This document shows positions 31,897 to 40,257 of a stretch of 64,000 bases of DNA, one piece after another (the first letter of the stretch is position 1; each line of letters begins with the position of its first letter). The position numbers and the translations under genes are program-made. Below the pieces are notes generated by a model. It saw nothing but the letters and a program-made list of their open reading frames with translations. It was not told the DNA's origin and did no database searches. Origin of the DNA: Streptomyces sp. MP131-18 (GTDB lineage: Bacteria; Actinomycetota; Actinomycetes; Streptomycetales; Streptomycetaceae); assembly GCF_001984575.1 (NCBI RefSeq), contig NZ_LZNS01000001.1, positions 6,390,094 to 6,454,093 on the forward strand. Reading direction: 5' to 3'.

Positions 31897-33228
31897 ATGC
31901 ATGCCAAGAAACCGAGGAGGCGCCTGCCGCGCGTCGCGGCCGCGGCGGTGGCCGCAACGGCGACGCTCCTCGGCCTCATCGCCACGGCCGGACCCTCCTC
32001 GGCCGCGGCCGACGAGGTGCTGCTGTCCTACAACAAGCCGGCGCAGGCGTCGACGTCACAGAACGACGGCAGCTGCTGGGAGTGCACCCCGGACAAGGCG
32101 CTCGACAACGACCCGGCGAGCCGCTGGGCCACCTCCCCCGAGGGCGGCTGGGTGGACCCGGGCTGGTTCTACGTCGACCTGGGCGCCACCGCCGACATCA
32201 GCCGCGTCGTCCTCCAGTGGGACCCGGCCTACGCCGTCAACTACCAGATCCAGGTCTCCGACGACGCCCAGAACTGGGAGACCGTCCACGAGAACACCGA
32301 CGGCCCCGGTTACCGCGAGGACATCGCCGTCACCGGGACCGGCCGCTACGTGCGGATGTACGGCACCGAGCGGTCGAACGGCTACGGGTACTCGCTGTGG
32401 GAGTTCCAGGTGTACGGCACCGGCGGCTCCCCCGAGACCCCGCCGCCGCTGCCGCCCGACCCGTCCGACCCGCCGGAGCTGGTGTGGAGCGACGAGTTCG
32501 ACGGCCCGGCGGGCGCCACCCCGGACCCGGCCAAGTGGAGCGCTGACCCGGGCAACGGCCGCAACAACGAACTCCAGATGTACACCGACAACGAGAACAC
32601 CACGATGGACGGCAACGGCAGTCTGGTGATCGAATCGCGCCGCGAGGAGACGCCCGGGTCCGCGTGCCCGCCCGACCCGCTGAGCGGTAGCACCACCTGC
32701 CAGTACACCTCGGGCCGCATCAACACCTACGGCAAGTTCGACTTCACCTACGGGCGGGTCGAGGCCCGCATCCAGGTGGCCAGCACCCGCGGGATGTGGC
32801 CGGCGTTCTGGATGCTCGGCTCCGACTTCTACTCCGAGGGCAGGCCTTGGCCCTACACCGGTGAGATCGACATCATGGAGCACGTGGGCCACGAGCCCAA
32901 CACCGTGCACTCCACGCTGCACGCCCCGGCCTACAACGGCGCGGGCGGCCACGGCAACTCCTACGAGCTGCCCGAGCCGGCCTCCGCCGACTTCCACGTC
33001 TACGCCGTGGAGTGGGACAGCCAGGGCATGGTGTTCACCGTGGACGACCAGGTCGTCCACACCGTCGACCGCGCGGAGCTGGAGAGGACGGTCGGGCCCT
33101 GGGTCTTCGACCACGACTTCTTCATCATCCTGAACACCGCGGTGGGCGGCGACTGGCCGGGGCCGCCCGACGGCTCCACGGTCTTCCCGCAGCAGATGCG
33201 CGTGGACTACGTCCGCGTCTATCAGTGA
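31897..33228 (+). CDS. Secreted GH16 beta-glucanase with N-terminal carbohydrate-binding module
   Basis: The 443-residue secreted enzyme has a signal peptide (about 1-36). A discoidin/F5-8C-type module follows at 40-175 (CWECTPDKALDNDPASRWAT...YVRMYGTERSNGYGYSLWEFQVYG), then a Pro-rich linker and a GH16 domain (about 190-443). The active site GEIDIMEHVG supplies nucleophile Glu323, Asp325 and acid/base Glu328. WSDEFDG at the start and MRVDYVRVYQ at the end are typical of laminarinases. Hydrolysis of beta-1,3- or mixed-linked glucan is likely; specificity is inferred. It ends the operon and faces the LacI gene across a terminator. Confidence 0.92.
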   Translation: MHAKKPRRRLPRVAAAAVAATATLLGLIATAGPSSAAADEVLLSYNKPAQASTSQNDGSCWECTPDKALDNDPASRWATSPEGGWVDPGWFYVDLGATADISRVVLQWDPAYAVNYQIQVSDDAQNWETVHENTDGPGYREDIAVTGTGRYVRMYGTERSNGYGYSLWEFQVYGTGGSPETPPPLPPDPSDPPELVWSDEFDGPAGATPDPAKWSADPGNGRNNELQMYTDNENTTMDGNGSLVIESRREETPGSACPPDPLSGSTTCQYTSGRINTYGKFDFTYGRVEARIQVASTRGMWPAFWMLGSDFYSEGRPWPYTGEIDIMEHVGHEPNTVHSTLHAPAYNGAGGHGNSYELPEPASADFHVYAVEWDSQGMVFTVDDQVVHTVDRAELERTVGPWVFDHDFFIILNTAVGGDWPGPPDGSTVFPQQMRVDYVRVYQ

Positions 33229-33236
33229 GCCGGCCG

Positions 33237-33272
33237 GCCGCCGGCGCCCGACCTTCCCCGGGCGCCGGCGGC
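33237..33272. terminator. Terminator between the GH16 gene and the LacI gene
   Basis: GCCGCCGGCGCCCG (33237-33250) and CGGGCGCCGGCGGC (33259-33272) form a perfect 14-bp stem with an 8-base loop between convergent genes. Confidence 0.75.
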
Positions 33273-33297
33273 TCGCCACGTCCCCTGACAGGCGCGC

Positions 33298-34350
33298 TCA
33301 CGCGCTCTGCCGCACCACGAGCGCGGAGGGGAACACCACGGAGGGCAGCGGCCGTTCCCCCGTGTCGATCTGCCGCAGCAGCAGCCGCGCCATCTCCGCC
33401 GCCATCTCCTCCACCGGCTGACGCACCGTCGTCAGCGGCGGATCGCAGGCCAGCGCCGAGCTGCTGTCGTCGAAGCCGACCACCGCCACATCGTCGGGCA
33501 CCCGCCTGCCGTGCCGGTGCAGCGCCGCCACCGCGCCCAGCGCCATCAGGTCCGACGCGACGAACACGGCGTCCAGGTCCGGGCACCGGTCGAGCAGCCG
33601 CTTCATCCCCAGCGCGCCGCTCGCCTGGGTGAAATCGCCCTCCGCCCAAAGCACTTCGGGCAGTCCGTGCTCGGCCATCGCCGCGCGGAAGCCGGCGAGC
33701 CGCTCCTGGGCGACCGTCATGTCCTGCGGCCCGGCGATCGCGCCCACCCGCCGCCGCCCCGTCGCCGCCAGGTGCTCCGCGGCCAGCAGCGCCCCGGCCC
33801 GCTGGTCCGCGTCGACGTAGGTGATGGCCGTCGGCGCCGCCGGCCGGCCCGCGAGCACCGCGGGCAGCGCGGTCGAGGCCAGCAGCCGCGGCAGCGGATC
33901 GGCCGCGTGCGAGGAGATCAGCACCACCCCGTCCACGTGCCCCTGCCGGAGATAGCCGAGCAGCTGCGTGCGCGACGCCTCGTCGTCCGCCAGCATCAGC
34001 ATCACCTGCACGCCGCGCGGGCGCGCCACTTCGAGCAGCCCGGTCACCACGCGCCCGAAGTAGGGGTCGGAGAACATCCGCCCGACGAACGGCCCCGACA
34101 CGTCCCGCTGCTCGCGCTCCGACACCACGAGCGCCACCGAGTCGGTGCGCCGGGTCACCAGGGAACGCGCCGCCCGGTTCGGCACGTAACGGGTGCGGGC
34201 GATCGCCTCCTCGACCAGCTTGCGCAGGCGCGGGTCGACGGTCGACTCGCCGTTGATCACCCGGGAGACGGTGGCGCGCGACACCCCGGCGGCGCGGGCC
34301 ACGTGCTCCAGCGTGACGGGCCTGGACGGCGAGGGCGGCTCCGTGGTCAC
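33298..34350 (-). CDS. LacI-family transcriptional regulator
   Basis: The 350-residue repressor has an N-terminal helix-turn-helix (VTLEHVARAAGVSRATVSRVINGE, about residues 12-36) with a hinge YVPNRAARSL, and a periplasmic-binding-like sugar sensor domain. It includes DSVALVVSE, DGVVLISSH, AIAGPQDMTVAQERLAGF, VFVASDLMALGA and VAVVGFDDSSSA. Position beside the glucan operon and the LacI-type palindromes at 30051 and 30164 make it the probable repressor, with a glucan oligosaccharide as inducer (inference). The GTG at 34350 lies 6 bases from a TATAAA box, suggesting a leaderless transcript; the site overlaps the divergent reductase promoter. Confidence 0.88.
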   Translation of the reverse strand: MTTEPPSPSRPVTLEHVARAAGVSRATVSRVINGESTVDPRLRKLVEEAIARTRYVPNRAARSLVTRRTDSVALVVSEREQRDVSGPFVGRMFSDPYFGRVVTGLLEVARPRGVQVMLMLADDEASRTQLLGYLRQGHVDGVVLISSHAADPLPRLLASTALPAVLAGRPAAPTAITYVDADQRAGALLAAEHLAATGRRRVGAIAGPQDMTVAQERLAGFRAAMAEHGLPEVLWAEGDFTQASGALGMKRLLDRCPDLDAVFVASDLMALGAVAALHRHGRRVPDDVAVVGFDDSSSALACDPPLTTVRQPVEEMAAEMARLLLRQIDTGERPLPSVVFPSALVVRQSA

Positions 34351-34354
34351 CCCG

Positions 34355-34363
34355 CATTTATAC
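34355..34363. promoter_or_regulatory. Overlapping divergent promoter elements
   Basis: The ATTTATACC region gives TATAAA (minus, for the LacI gene, 6 bases from its GTG) and TATACC (plus, for the FAD reductase). Only 31 bases separate the two starts, so their transcription should interfere. Confidence 0.45.
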
Positions 34364-34381
34364 CCTCGTAGGCTGGAGCCC

Positions 34382-35593
34382 GTGACTGATGAGCGTGCCG
34401 TGATCGTCGGTGCGGGGCTGGCCGGCGCGTGGACGGCCGCCCGGCTGAGGGAGCAGGGCTTCGAAGGACGGGTCACCCTGCTCGGCGCCGAGCCCCACCC
34501 GCCCTACGACAGACCGCCGCTGTCCAAGGAAGTGCTCCTGGGCACGGGCGACGCCGCGGACACCGCACTGGACATCGACTTCGCCGCCCTCGGCATCGAC
34601 CTGCTGCCGGGCCGCGCCGCGACCGGGCTGCGGCCCGCCGCGCGGCTGCTCGACACCGACACCGGGCCGCTGCCGTACGACCACCTCGTGCTGGCCACCG
34701 GTGCCGAGCCGGTCACGCTGCCCGGCACCGCCGGGCAGCCGAACGTCTCCGTGCTGCGCACCCTGGACGACGCCCGCCGCCTGAAGCGGGTCCTCGACGC
34801 CCGCCGCAGCGTGGTGGCGGTCGGCGCGGGCTGGATCGGCGCCGAGACCGCCACCGCGGCCCGCGCCGCCGGCTGCCGCGTCACCGTCGTCGAGGCGGCG
34901 CACCAGCCGCTGCCCGGCGCGCTGCCCGCCGCGTTCGCGGAGCCCATGCGGCGGTGGTACGCCGAGGCGGGCGCCGAGCTGCGCACCGGGCACGCGGTCA
35001 CCGCGGTCCGCGACGGCGAGGTGGAGCTGGCCGACGGCACGGTCATCGGCGCGGACGCCGTTCTCGTCGGCATCGGCTCGCGGCCCGCCACCGGCTGGCT
35101 GGCCGGGTCAGGGATCGGCCTGGCGCCCGACGGCTCCGTCCGTGCGGACGAACGGCTGCGCACCGACGCACCGGGCGTGTACGCGGTGGGGGACTGCGCG
35201 TCCTACCCCTCCGCCAGGTACGGCAGGCGGCTGCTGGTCCACCACTGGGACAACGCGCTGACCGGCCCCGCCACCGTCGCCGCCGGCATCCTCGGCCGGG
35301 TGGAGGTCCACGACCCGGTGCCCTACTTCTGGTCCGAGCAGTTCGGCCGCCGCGTGCAGTTCGCGGGCCGGCACGCCGAGGGCGACCTGCCGGTGCGGCG
35401 CGGCGACCCGGCCGCGGGGGACGCCGCCTGGTCGGTGTGCTGGCTGCGGGCGGACGGCACGCCCACCGCGCTGCTGACCGTCGACAAGCCGCGCGACCTC
35501 ATGCAGGGGCGCCGCCTGCTCCAGCGGGCCGTGCCCCTCGACCCCGCGCTCGTCGCCGACCCGTCCGTACCACTCAAGGCCACCGCCCGCTGA
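34382..35593 (+). CDS. FAD-dependent NAD(P)H ferredoxin reductase-like protein
   Basis: The 403-residue flavoprotein has two Rossmann motifs: AVIVGAGLAGAWTAARL near the N-terminus (FAD) and VVAVGAGWIGAETATAA near residue 145 (NAD(P)H). It also has RPPLSKEVLLG, LATGAEP, GVYAVGDCAS and the reductase C-terminal domain (PYFWSEQFGRRVQFAGRH). Such enzymes feed electrons to [2Fe-2S] ferredoxins of oxygenases or P450s, but no partner ferredoxin is adjacent. The GTG follows CTGGAG. It lies between the glucan island and the Rv2175c-like gene. Confidence 0.88.
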   Translation: MTDERAVIVGAGLAGAWTAARLREQGFEGRVTLLGAEPHPPYDRPPLSKEVLLGTGDAADTALDIDFAALGIDLLPGRAATGLRPAARLLDTDTGPLPYDHLVLATGAEPVTLPGTAGQPNVSVLRTLDDARRLKRVLDARRSVVAVGAGWIGAETATAARAAGCRVTVVEAAHQPLPGALPAAFAEPMRRWYAEAGAELRTGHAVTAVRDGEVELADGTVIGADAVLVGIGSRPATGWLAGSGIGLAPDGSVRADERLRTDAPGVYAVGDCASYPSARYGRRLLVHHWDNALTGPATVAAGILGRVEVHDPVPYFWSEQFGRRVQFAGRHAEGDLPVRRGDPAAGDAAWSVCWLRADGTPTALLTVDKPRDLMQGRRLLQRAVPLDPALVADPSVPLKATAR

Positions 35594-35625
35594 CGACTGT
35601 CGGTGCGAGATGGCAGGCTGGAGGG

Positions 35626-35991
35626 GTGACCGAGATTGATGCGAAGACCGACGCTCTCGTCCCCGCCTGGCTCACCCTCCCCGACATCGCAGACGAGCTG
35701 GAGGTGGAGGTGACGCGTGTCCGCCAGCTGGTCAAGGAAGGCCAGCTGATCGCGGTGCGCAGGGGGGAGGGCCGCATCCTCCAGGTGCCCGCCGCCTTCA
35801 TCGGCGAGGGAAAGATCGTCCGTGGCCTGGTCGGGACCCTGACCCTGCTGCGGGACGACGGCTTCACCGACGAGGAGATGCTGGAGTGGCTGTTCACACC
35901 GGACGACAGCCTCCCCGGCACGCCCGCCCAGGCCCTGCGCGAGAATCGGGGCACGGAGGTGAAGCGCCGTGCCCAGGCGCTCGCCGTGTGA
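35626..35991 (+). CDS. Rv2175c-family DNA-binding protein
   Basis: The 121-residue protein has an N-terminal winged helix-turn-helix (WLTLPDIADELEVEVTRVRQLVKEGQLIAVRRGEGRILQVP) and a C-terminal helical tail, matching mycobacterial Rv2175c. Rv2175c is a DNA-binding substrate of the kinase PknL encoded next to it. Here the nearest Ser/Thr kinase is about 9 kb away (24278-26245); the thi genes and glucan island lie between. The GTG at 35626 follows GGAGG directly. Target DNA is unknown. Threonines in the first ten residues (VTEIDAKTD) could be phosphorylation sites, an inference from Rv2175c. Confidence 0.85.
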   Translation: MTEIDAKTDALVPAWLTLPDIADELEVEVTRVRQLVKEGQLIAVRRGEGRILQVPAAFIGEGKIVRGLVGTLTLLRDDGFTDEEMLEWLFTPDDSLPGTPAQALRENRGTEVKRRAQALAV

Positions 35992-36039
35992 GCTGACCAC
36001 CGCGTGAGACTGACCACCGTCACGACCCGAGGGGGACCC

Positions 36040-36687
36040 ATGCGGCTCGCCGATGCCCGGCTCTATCTGTGCACCGACGCCAGGAGGCGGGAGGGCGATC
36101 TGCCGGCCTTCCTCGACGCCGTGCTGGCCGGCGGCGTCGACATCGTGCAGCTGCGGGACAAGGGCATGGAGGCGGCCGAGGAGCTGGAGCACCTGGCCGT
36201 CTTCGCCGACGCCTGCCGGCGGCACGGGAAGCTCCTCGCCGTCAACGACCGGGCCGATGTCGCGCACGCCGCCGGTTCCCACGTGCTCCACCTCGGCCAG
36301 GGCGATCTGCCCGTCGCCGCCGCCCGGGCCATCCTGGGCGGCGGCGTCGCCGTCGGCCGCTCCACCCACAGCGAGAGCCAGGTGGACGCGGCCCTGGCCG
36401 ACCCCGCGGTGGACTACTTCTGCACCGGCCCGTGCTGGCCCACCCCGACCAAGCCGGGCCGGGCCGCCCCCGGCCTGCCGCTGGTGCGGTACGCCGCGTC
36501 GGTGGCCGGTGACCGTCCGTGGTTCGCCATCGGCGGCATCGACGCGGGCAATCTGGCGGAGGTCATGGCCGCGGGCGCGCGCCGCGTGGTGGTTGTCAGG
36601 GCCCTCACGCAGGCGGCCGATCCGGGCGCGGCGGCGGCGGAGCTGGCCGGCCGGCTGCGGGCGTCCGCGGGCCGGACGGACGGGTGA
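36040..36687 (+). CDS. thiE: Thiamine phosphate synthase
   Basis: ThiE couples hydroxymethylpyrimidine diphosphate with thiazole phosphate. The 215-residue TIM barrel has VDIVQLRDKGM, LLAVNDRADVA, HLGQGDLP, VGRSTHS, the phosphate/substrate motif TGPCWPTPTK and FAIGGIDAGN. The ATG follows GAGGGGG. It is separated from thiO-S-G by the glucan island and the reductase genes and does not share their riboswitch, so it is probably regulated separately or through read-through from upstream. Confidence 0.95.
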   Translation: MRLADARLYLCTDARRREGDLPAFLDAVLAGGVDIVQLRDKGMEAAEELEHLAVFADACRRHGKLLAVNDRADVAHAAGSHVLHLGQGDLPVAAARAILGGGVAVGRSTHSESQVDAALADPAVDYFCTGPCWPTPTKPGRAAPGLPLVRYAASVAGDRPWFAIGGIDAGNLAEVMAAGARRVVVVRALTQAADPGAAAAELAGRLRASAGRTDG

Positions 36688-36717
36688 TCCGTTCCGCGCC
36701 GTGGGTAACCTGCACTC

Positions 36718-37644
36718 ATGGCTTCTGGGATCGCCAGCAGGATGACCGGACGGGCGCAGACCGTGCGCGAGCTGCTCGCCGCCGGTGAGCGCTCGTTCTC
36801 CTTCGAGTTCAGCCCGCCGAAGACCGAGAAGGGCGAGCGCACCCTGTGGAACGCGATCCGCAGGGTCGAGGCGGTGGCGCCCACGTTCGTCTCGGTCACC
36901 TACGGCGCGGGCGGCTCCTCCCGGGAGCGCACCGTGCGGGCCACCGAGCGGATCGCCACCGACACCACGCTGACCCCGGTCGCGCACCTCACCGCCGTCA
37001 ACCACTCCGTCGCCGAGCTGCGCAACATCGTGGGCCAGTACGCGGGCGCCGGCATCCGCAACATGCTGGCGCTGCGCGGCGATCCGCCGGGCGATCCGAT
37101 GGGGGAGTGGACCAGACATCCGGAAGGCGTCGGCTACGCCGCCGAGCTGGTCGCGCTCATCAAGGAGGCGGGCGACTTCTGCGTCGGGGTCGCCGCGTTC
37201 CCCGAGATGCACCCGCGGTCGGTGGACTGGGAGACCGACATCAGGCATTTCGTCAACAAGTGCCGCGCCGGAGCCGACTTCGCCATCACGCAGATGTTCT
37301 TCTACCCCGAGGATTACCTGCGGCTGCGCGACCGGGTCGCCGCCGCGGGCTGCGAGACCCCCATCATCCCGGAGATCATGCCGATCACGAACGTACGGCA
37401 GATCGAGCGGTTCACGCAGCTCAGCAATGCGGCGTTCCCACCGGAGTTGGAAAGGCGCATCCACGCGGTCAAAGACGACCCGATGGCTGTACGCTCGGTC
37501 GGGATTGACTTCGCCACGGAGCTTTGTGCGAGGCTGATGGACGAGGACATTCCCGGACTCCACTTCATCACGCTGAACACGTCGACCCACTCCACGGCGA
37601 CGCTGGATGTCTACCGGAACCTGGGTCTGGACCAACGGACTTAG
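36718..37644 (+). CDS. metF: 5,10-methylenetetrahydrofolate reductase
   Basis: MetF reduces methylene-THF to methyl-THF for methionine synthesis. The 308-residue FAD barrel has FEFSPPKTEKGERTLW with the catalytic Glu, VSVTYGAGGSSRERT, the NMLALRGDPP loop, ITQMFFYPEDYLR, PGIMP-like PEIMPITN and GLHFITLN at the C-terminus. It follows thiE by 30 bases on the same strand. M. tuberculosis has a metF-like gene (Rv2172c) at the same relative place. Confidence 0.95.
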   Translation: MASGIASRMTGRAQTVRELLAAGERSFSFEFSPPKTEKGERTLWNAIRRVEAVAPTFVSVTYGAGGSSRERTVRATERIATDTTLTPVAHLTAVNHSVAELRNIVGQYAGAGIRNMLALRGDPPGDPMGEWTRHPEGVGYAAELVALIKEAGDFCVGVAAFPEMHPRSVDWETDIRHFVNKCRAGADFAITQMFFYPEDYLRLRDRVAAAGCETPIIPEIMPITNVRQIERFTQLSNAAFPPELERRIHAVKDDPMAVRSVGIDFATELCARLMDEDIPGLHFITLNTSTHSTATLDVYRNLGLDQRT

Positions 37645-37672
37645 GGCCGGATCTGCGCAGAGAGGGGCGTAC

Positions 37673-38587
37673 ATGGGCTGGACGGTCCTCTACCTCGCCT
37701 TTGGCGTCGTGGCCCTGTGGCTGCTAGGTGAGGTTCTGCTCCAGTACAAGGCCCGGCTGCGCTGGCGGCTGGTGGCCTTCAGCGGCTTCCTCGGCGTCGT
37801 GATCGGGGTCCTGCTGCCCTCGGTGCCCGTCATCGCGCTCGGCGCGGTGGCCTTCGCGACGGGGCAGACGTTCGTCACGCTCTCCTTCCGCCGCGGCTTC
37901 TCCACCGGCTGGGCGCTCGGCGGCAAGCCGGGCACCAGCAAGCGGCGCCGGGCGGGCGGCGGCGGCTCGGTGCAGCCGATGCCGCCGGTACCGGACGCGT
38001 CGGCCGCCCCGCCCGACGAGGGGCCCGCCACCGCGGAGTTCGCCGCGGCCCGCCCCGGCGCCGAGGACTATCCGGACGCGTCGGACTACGGGGACGGCAT
38101 ACCTCCCGAGCCCGCGGGGCAGCCGCAGCCCGCCGCCGACTACGCGGACTCCTACGCGCCGGGCGGGTACCAGGAGCCGTACCCCGGGGCGCAGGACACC
38201 GGCGAGAGCTACACCTACGCCGGGCAGTACGCCGCCGAGCCCGCCGGCTGGGGGTCCCCGGCGGAGAGCTGGCGCGGCGGCCCGTCCTACCCCGGCACCG
38301 ACCAGCAGGAGGCGCAGCCGTACGCCCAGGACTACCCGGCCCAGCAGACCGGTTACGGCGACGAGCAGGGCACGGCCGCCTGGCCGGCGGCCGGCGGCGG
38401 CGACCCGTACTACCAGGAGACGCCGCCCGGCGGGCTGTGGGTGCCGCAGCAGCGCGAGCCGTCCGTGGCCGCGCCCGAGCCCGGCTACGGCTACCCGCAG
38501 GAGCCGCAGCAGGACCCGTCCCCCGGGCGGGACGGCTACGACTCCTCGGGCCAGGGCTACTACTTCACCGACGATCAGCGTTACTGA
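37673..38587 (+). CDS. Membrane protein with Tyr/Gln/Gly-rich disordered tail
   Basis: The 304-residue protein has two or three N-terminal transmembrane helices (VLYLAFGVVALWLLGEVLL, LVAFSGFLGVVIGVLL and PVIALGAVAFATGQTF; residues 5-75) and a short basic loop (SKRRRAGGGG). About 200 residues of low-complexity sequence follow, rich in Tyr, Gln, Pro, Gly, Asp and Ala, with repeated Y-x-Q/D/P units up to the C-terminal YYFTDDQRY. Function unknown. The tail composition resembles tyrosine-rich prion-like linkers. It starts 28 bases after metF; AGAGGGG precedes the ATG. Confidence 0.75.
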   Translation: MGWTVLYLAFGVVALWLLGEVLLQYKARLRWRLVAFSGFLGVVIGVLLPSVPVIALGAVAFATGQTFVTLSFRRGFSTGWALGGKPGTSKRRRAGGGGSVQPMPPVPDASAAPPDEGPATAEFAAARPGAEDYPDASDYGDGIPPEPAGQPQPAADYADSYAPGGYQEPYPGAQDTGESYTYAGQYAAEPAGWGSPAESWRGGPSYPGTDQQEAQPYAQDYPAQQTGYGDEQGTAAWPAAGGGDPYYQETPPGGLWVPQQREPSVAAPEPGYGYPQEPQQDPSPGRDGYDSSGQGYYFTDDQRY

Positions 38588-38608
38588 CCCCTCCACCCGG
38601 CGCGCGAC

Positions 38609-38634
38609 GGCCGCGGAGCGGCCGAGCCGCGGCC
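38609..38634. terminator. Terminator between convergent genes
   Basis: GGCCGCGG (38609-38616) and CCGCGGCC (38627-38634) form an 8-bp stem with a 10-base loop between the membrane protein and oxidoreductase genes. Confidence 0.5.
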
Positions 38635-38654
38635 CCAGGGCCTGGGCCTGGGAT

Positions 38655-40061
38655 CTAGGACGAGCCGCGCCAGTCGGGGCCCTCGGTGATCAGGCCCGCG
38701 GCCAGTGCCCCCGACATTCCGGCGTTGGCCAGGCCGCCGCCCGGGTGGGCCAGCGCCCCGGCCCGGTAGGCGCCGGGCAGGCGGCCCGTGGTGGCCGCCG
38801 CCAGGTGGGCGCCGCCGCCGCCCGCGAACGCCGGGGGCGGCACCACCCCGCCCGGTACGCCGGTCTGCCGTTCGATGTCGAGCGGGGTGCGCGCCTCGTG
38901 CCACAACGCGCGCTCCCGCAGCGCGAGGCCCGCCGCGTCGGCGGCGGACAGCAGCCGTTCCGCCCACCGCGCGGCCACGGCGGGCGCGGACCAGTCGGGC
39001 CCGTCGGTGCCCGTGGGCACCCGCGCCGACAGCACGGCAGTCTCGTGCTCCGCGTCGGGGCGCAGCGCGGGGTCGTCCGGGCGCAGTACCGAGACGGTCA
39101 GGCCGTCCGCGTGGGCCAGCGTGCGGTGCGGGGTGCCCGCGGGCCGAGCGCCGCGCAGCGCCAGCAGCAGCGTGAACCGGCTGCTGCCCGAGGGCGGTGC
39201 CCCGACGCCCGCGGCGCTCCAGACGACCGAGTCGGCCGGGAGCCTGCGGCCGTCGGCCAGTTCCACGCCCGCCGCGCGGCCGTCGCGGGACAGCAGCCGG
39301 GCCGCGGCCGTACCGAACGCGAACTCCACGCCGCGGTCCAGGCACCGCCGGTGGACGGCGTCCGCGAGGGCCCGCATCCCGCCCGCCGGATACCAGGTGC
39401 CGAAGGTCTGCTCGATATAGGCCAGGACGGCCGCGCTCGGCGGCACGCGCTCCGGATCGCAGCCGTAGTCCTGCACCAGGCCGGTCAGCAGCGCGGCGAG
39501 CCGCGGGTCGCGCAACTCCTGTGCGGCCAGCGCCGCGAGCGTGGCCGGGCGGCGGCGCAGCACGCCGCGCCTCGCCGGATACGGGTCGCCCTCCCCGGTC
39601 AGCCGCGCGGACACGGGCGTCGTCAGCGGCTCCTCCATCAGGGGGCGGCGCGTCGCCTCCCACGTCTCCCGCGCCCGCCCGAGCAGCTCGGCCCAGCGCG
39701 CCCCGGCGCCGCCGCCGAACGCCGCGTCCAGGGCCTGTCTGACCCCGCCGAGGCCCGCCGGGAGCCGCACCGCGGTGCCGTCCGTGAACCGGTGCTCCAC
39801 GGCCGGGTCGACCCGGGCGAGGTCCACGCACCCGGCGAGCTCCACCCGGCCGGTCTTGATGAACAAGTCCCGCCAGACGGCGGGGAAGTACAGCAGCCCG
39901 GGCCCGGTGTCGAAGGCGAACCCGTCACGTTCCGCGCGGCCGACCGCGCCGCCGTGGGTGCCGGAGCGCTCCAGCACCGTCACCCGGTGGCCCGCCCTGG
40001 CCAGCCGGGCCGCAACCGCCATGGCGCCCATGCCGGCGCCGACCACCACGATCCGGGACAT
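38655..40061 (-). CDS. Phytoene-desaturase-family FAD oxidoreductase
   Basis: The 468-residue protein has the FAD-binding VVVGAGMGAMAVAARLARAGHRVTVLERSG start, FDTGPGLLYFP, the CrtI-like GGMRALADAV centre and the C-terminal HPGGGLANAGMSGALAAG. It belongs to the phytoene desaturase/carotenoid isomerase-like superfamily. No other carotenoid gene is nearby, so carotenoid substrate is not established. Three evenly spaced TGAGTA motifs and a TAGGGT box (minus strand) lie just upstream. A TetR gene lies directly upstream on the same strand. Confidence 0.85.
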   Translation of the reverse strand: MSRIVVVGAGMGAMAVAARLARAGHRVTVLERSGTHGGAVGRAERDGFAFDTGPGLLYFPAVWRDLFIKTGRVELAGCVDLARVDPAVEHRFTDGTAVRLPAGLGGVRQALDAAFGGGAGARWAELLGRARETWEATRRPLMEEPLTTPVSARLTGEGDPYPARRGVLRRRPATLAALAAQELRDPRLAALLTGLVQDYGCDPERVPPSAAVLAYIEQTFGTWYPAGGMRALADAVHRRCLDRGVEFAFGTAAARLLSRDGRAAGVELADGRRLPADSVVWSAAGVGAPPSGSSRFTLLLALRGARPAGTPHRTLAHADGLTVSVLRPDDPALRPDAEHETAVLSARVPTGTDGPDWSAPAVAARWAERLLSAADAAGLALRERALWHEARTPLDIERQTGVPGGVVPPPAFAGGGGAHLAAATTGRLPGAYRAGALAHPGGGLANAGMSGALAAGLITEGPDWRGSS

Positions 40062-40082
40062 GGGCCAGCACCCTACCCGGCC

Positions 40083-40112
40083 TGAGTACCCGGGTGAGTA
40101 GGCGCCTGAGTA
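40083..40112. repeat. Three TGAGTA motifs at 12-bp period
   Basis: TGAGTA occurs at 40083-40088, 40095-40100 and 40107-40112, with the flanks GCCTGAGTAC at copies 1 and 3 identical over 10 bases. The array is 21 bp upstream of the oxidoreductase start and just above a TAGGGT -10 box. Confidence 0.75.
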
Positions 40113-40257
40113 CGAGCGCCGATGGGAGGGGAGGTGCGGCCGCGGGAAGGTTGTTCCTGGCAGGCCCCGGGGGGACCGCACCGCCGGCACGGGGCGGCGG
40201 AGCGGGCGGGGCCCTGCCGTCCCGGGGGTGGGAGCCTCGCCGGGGGTGCGCGGGCCG

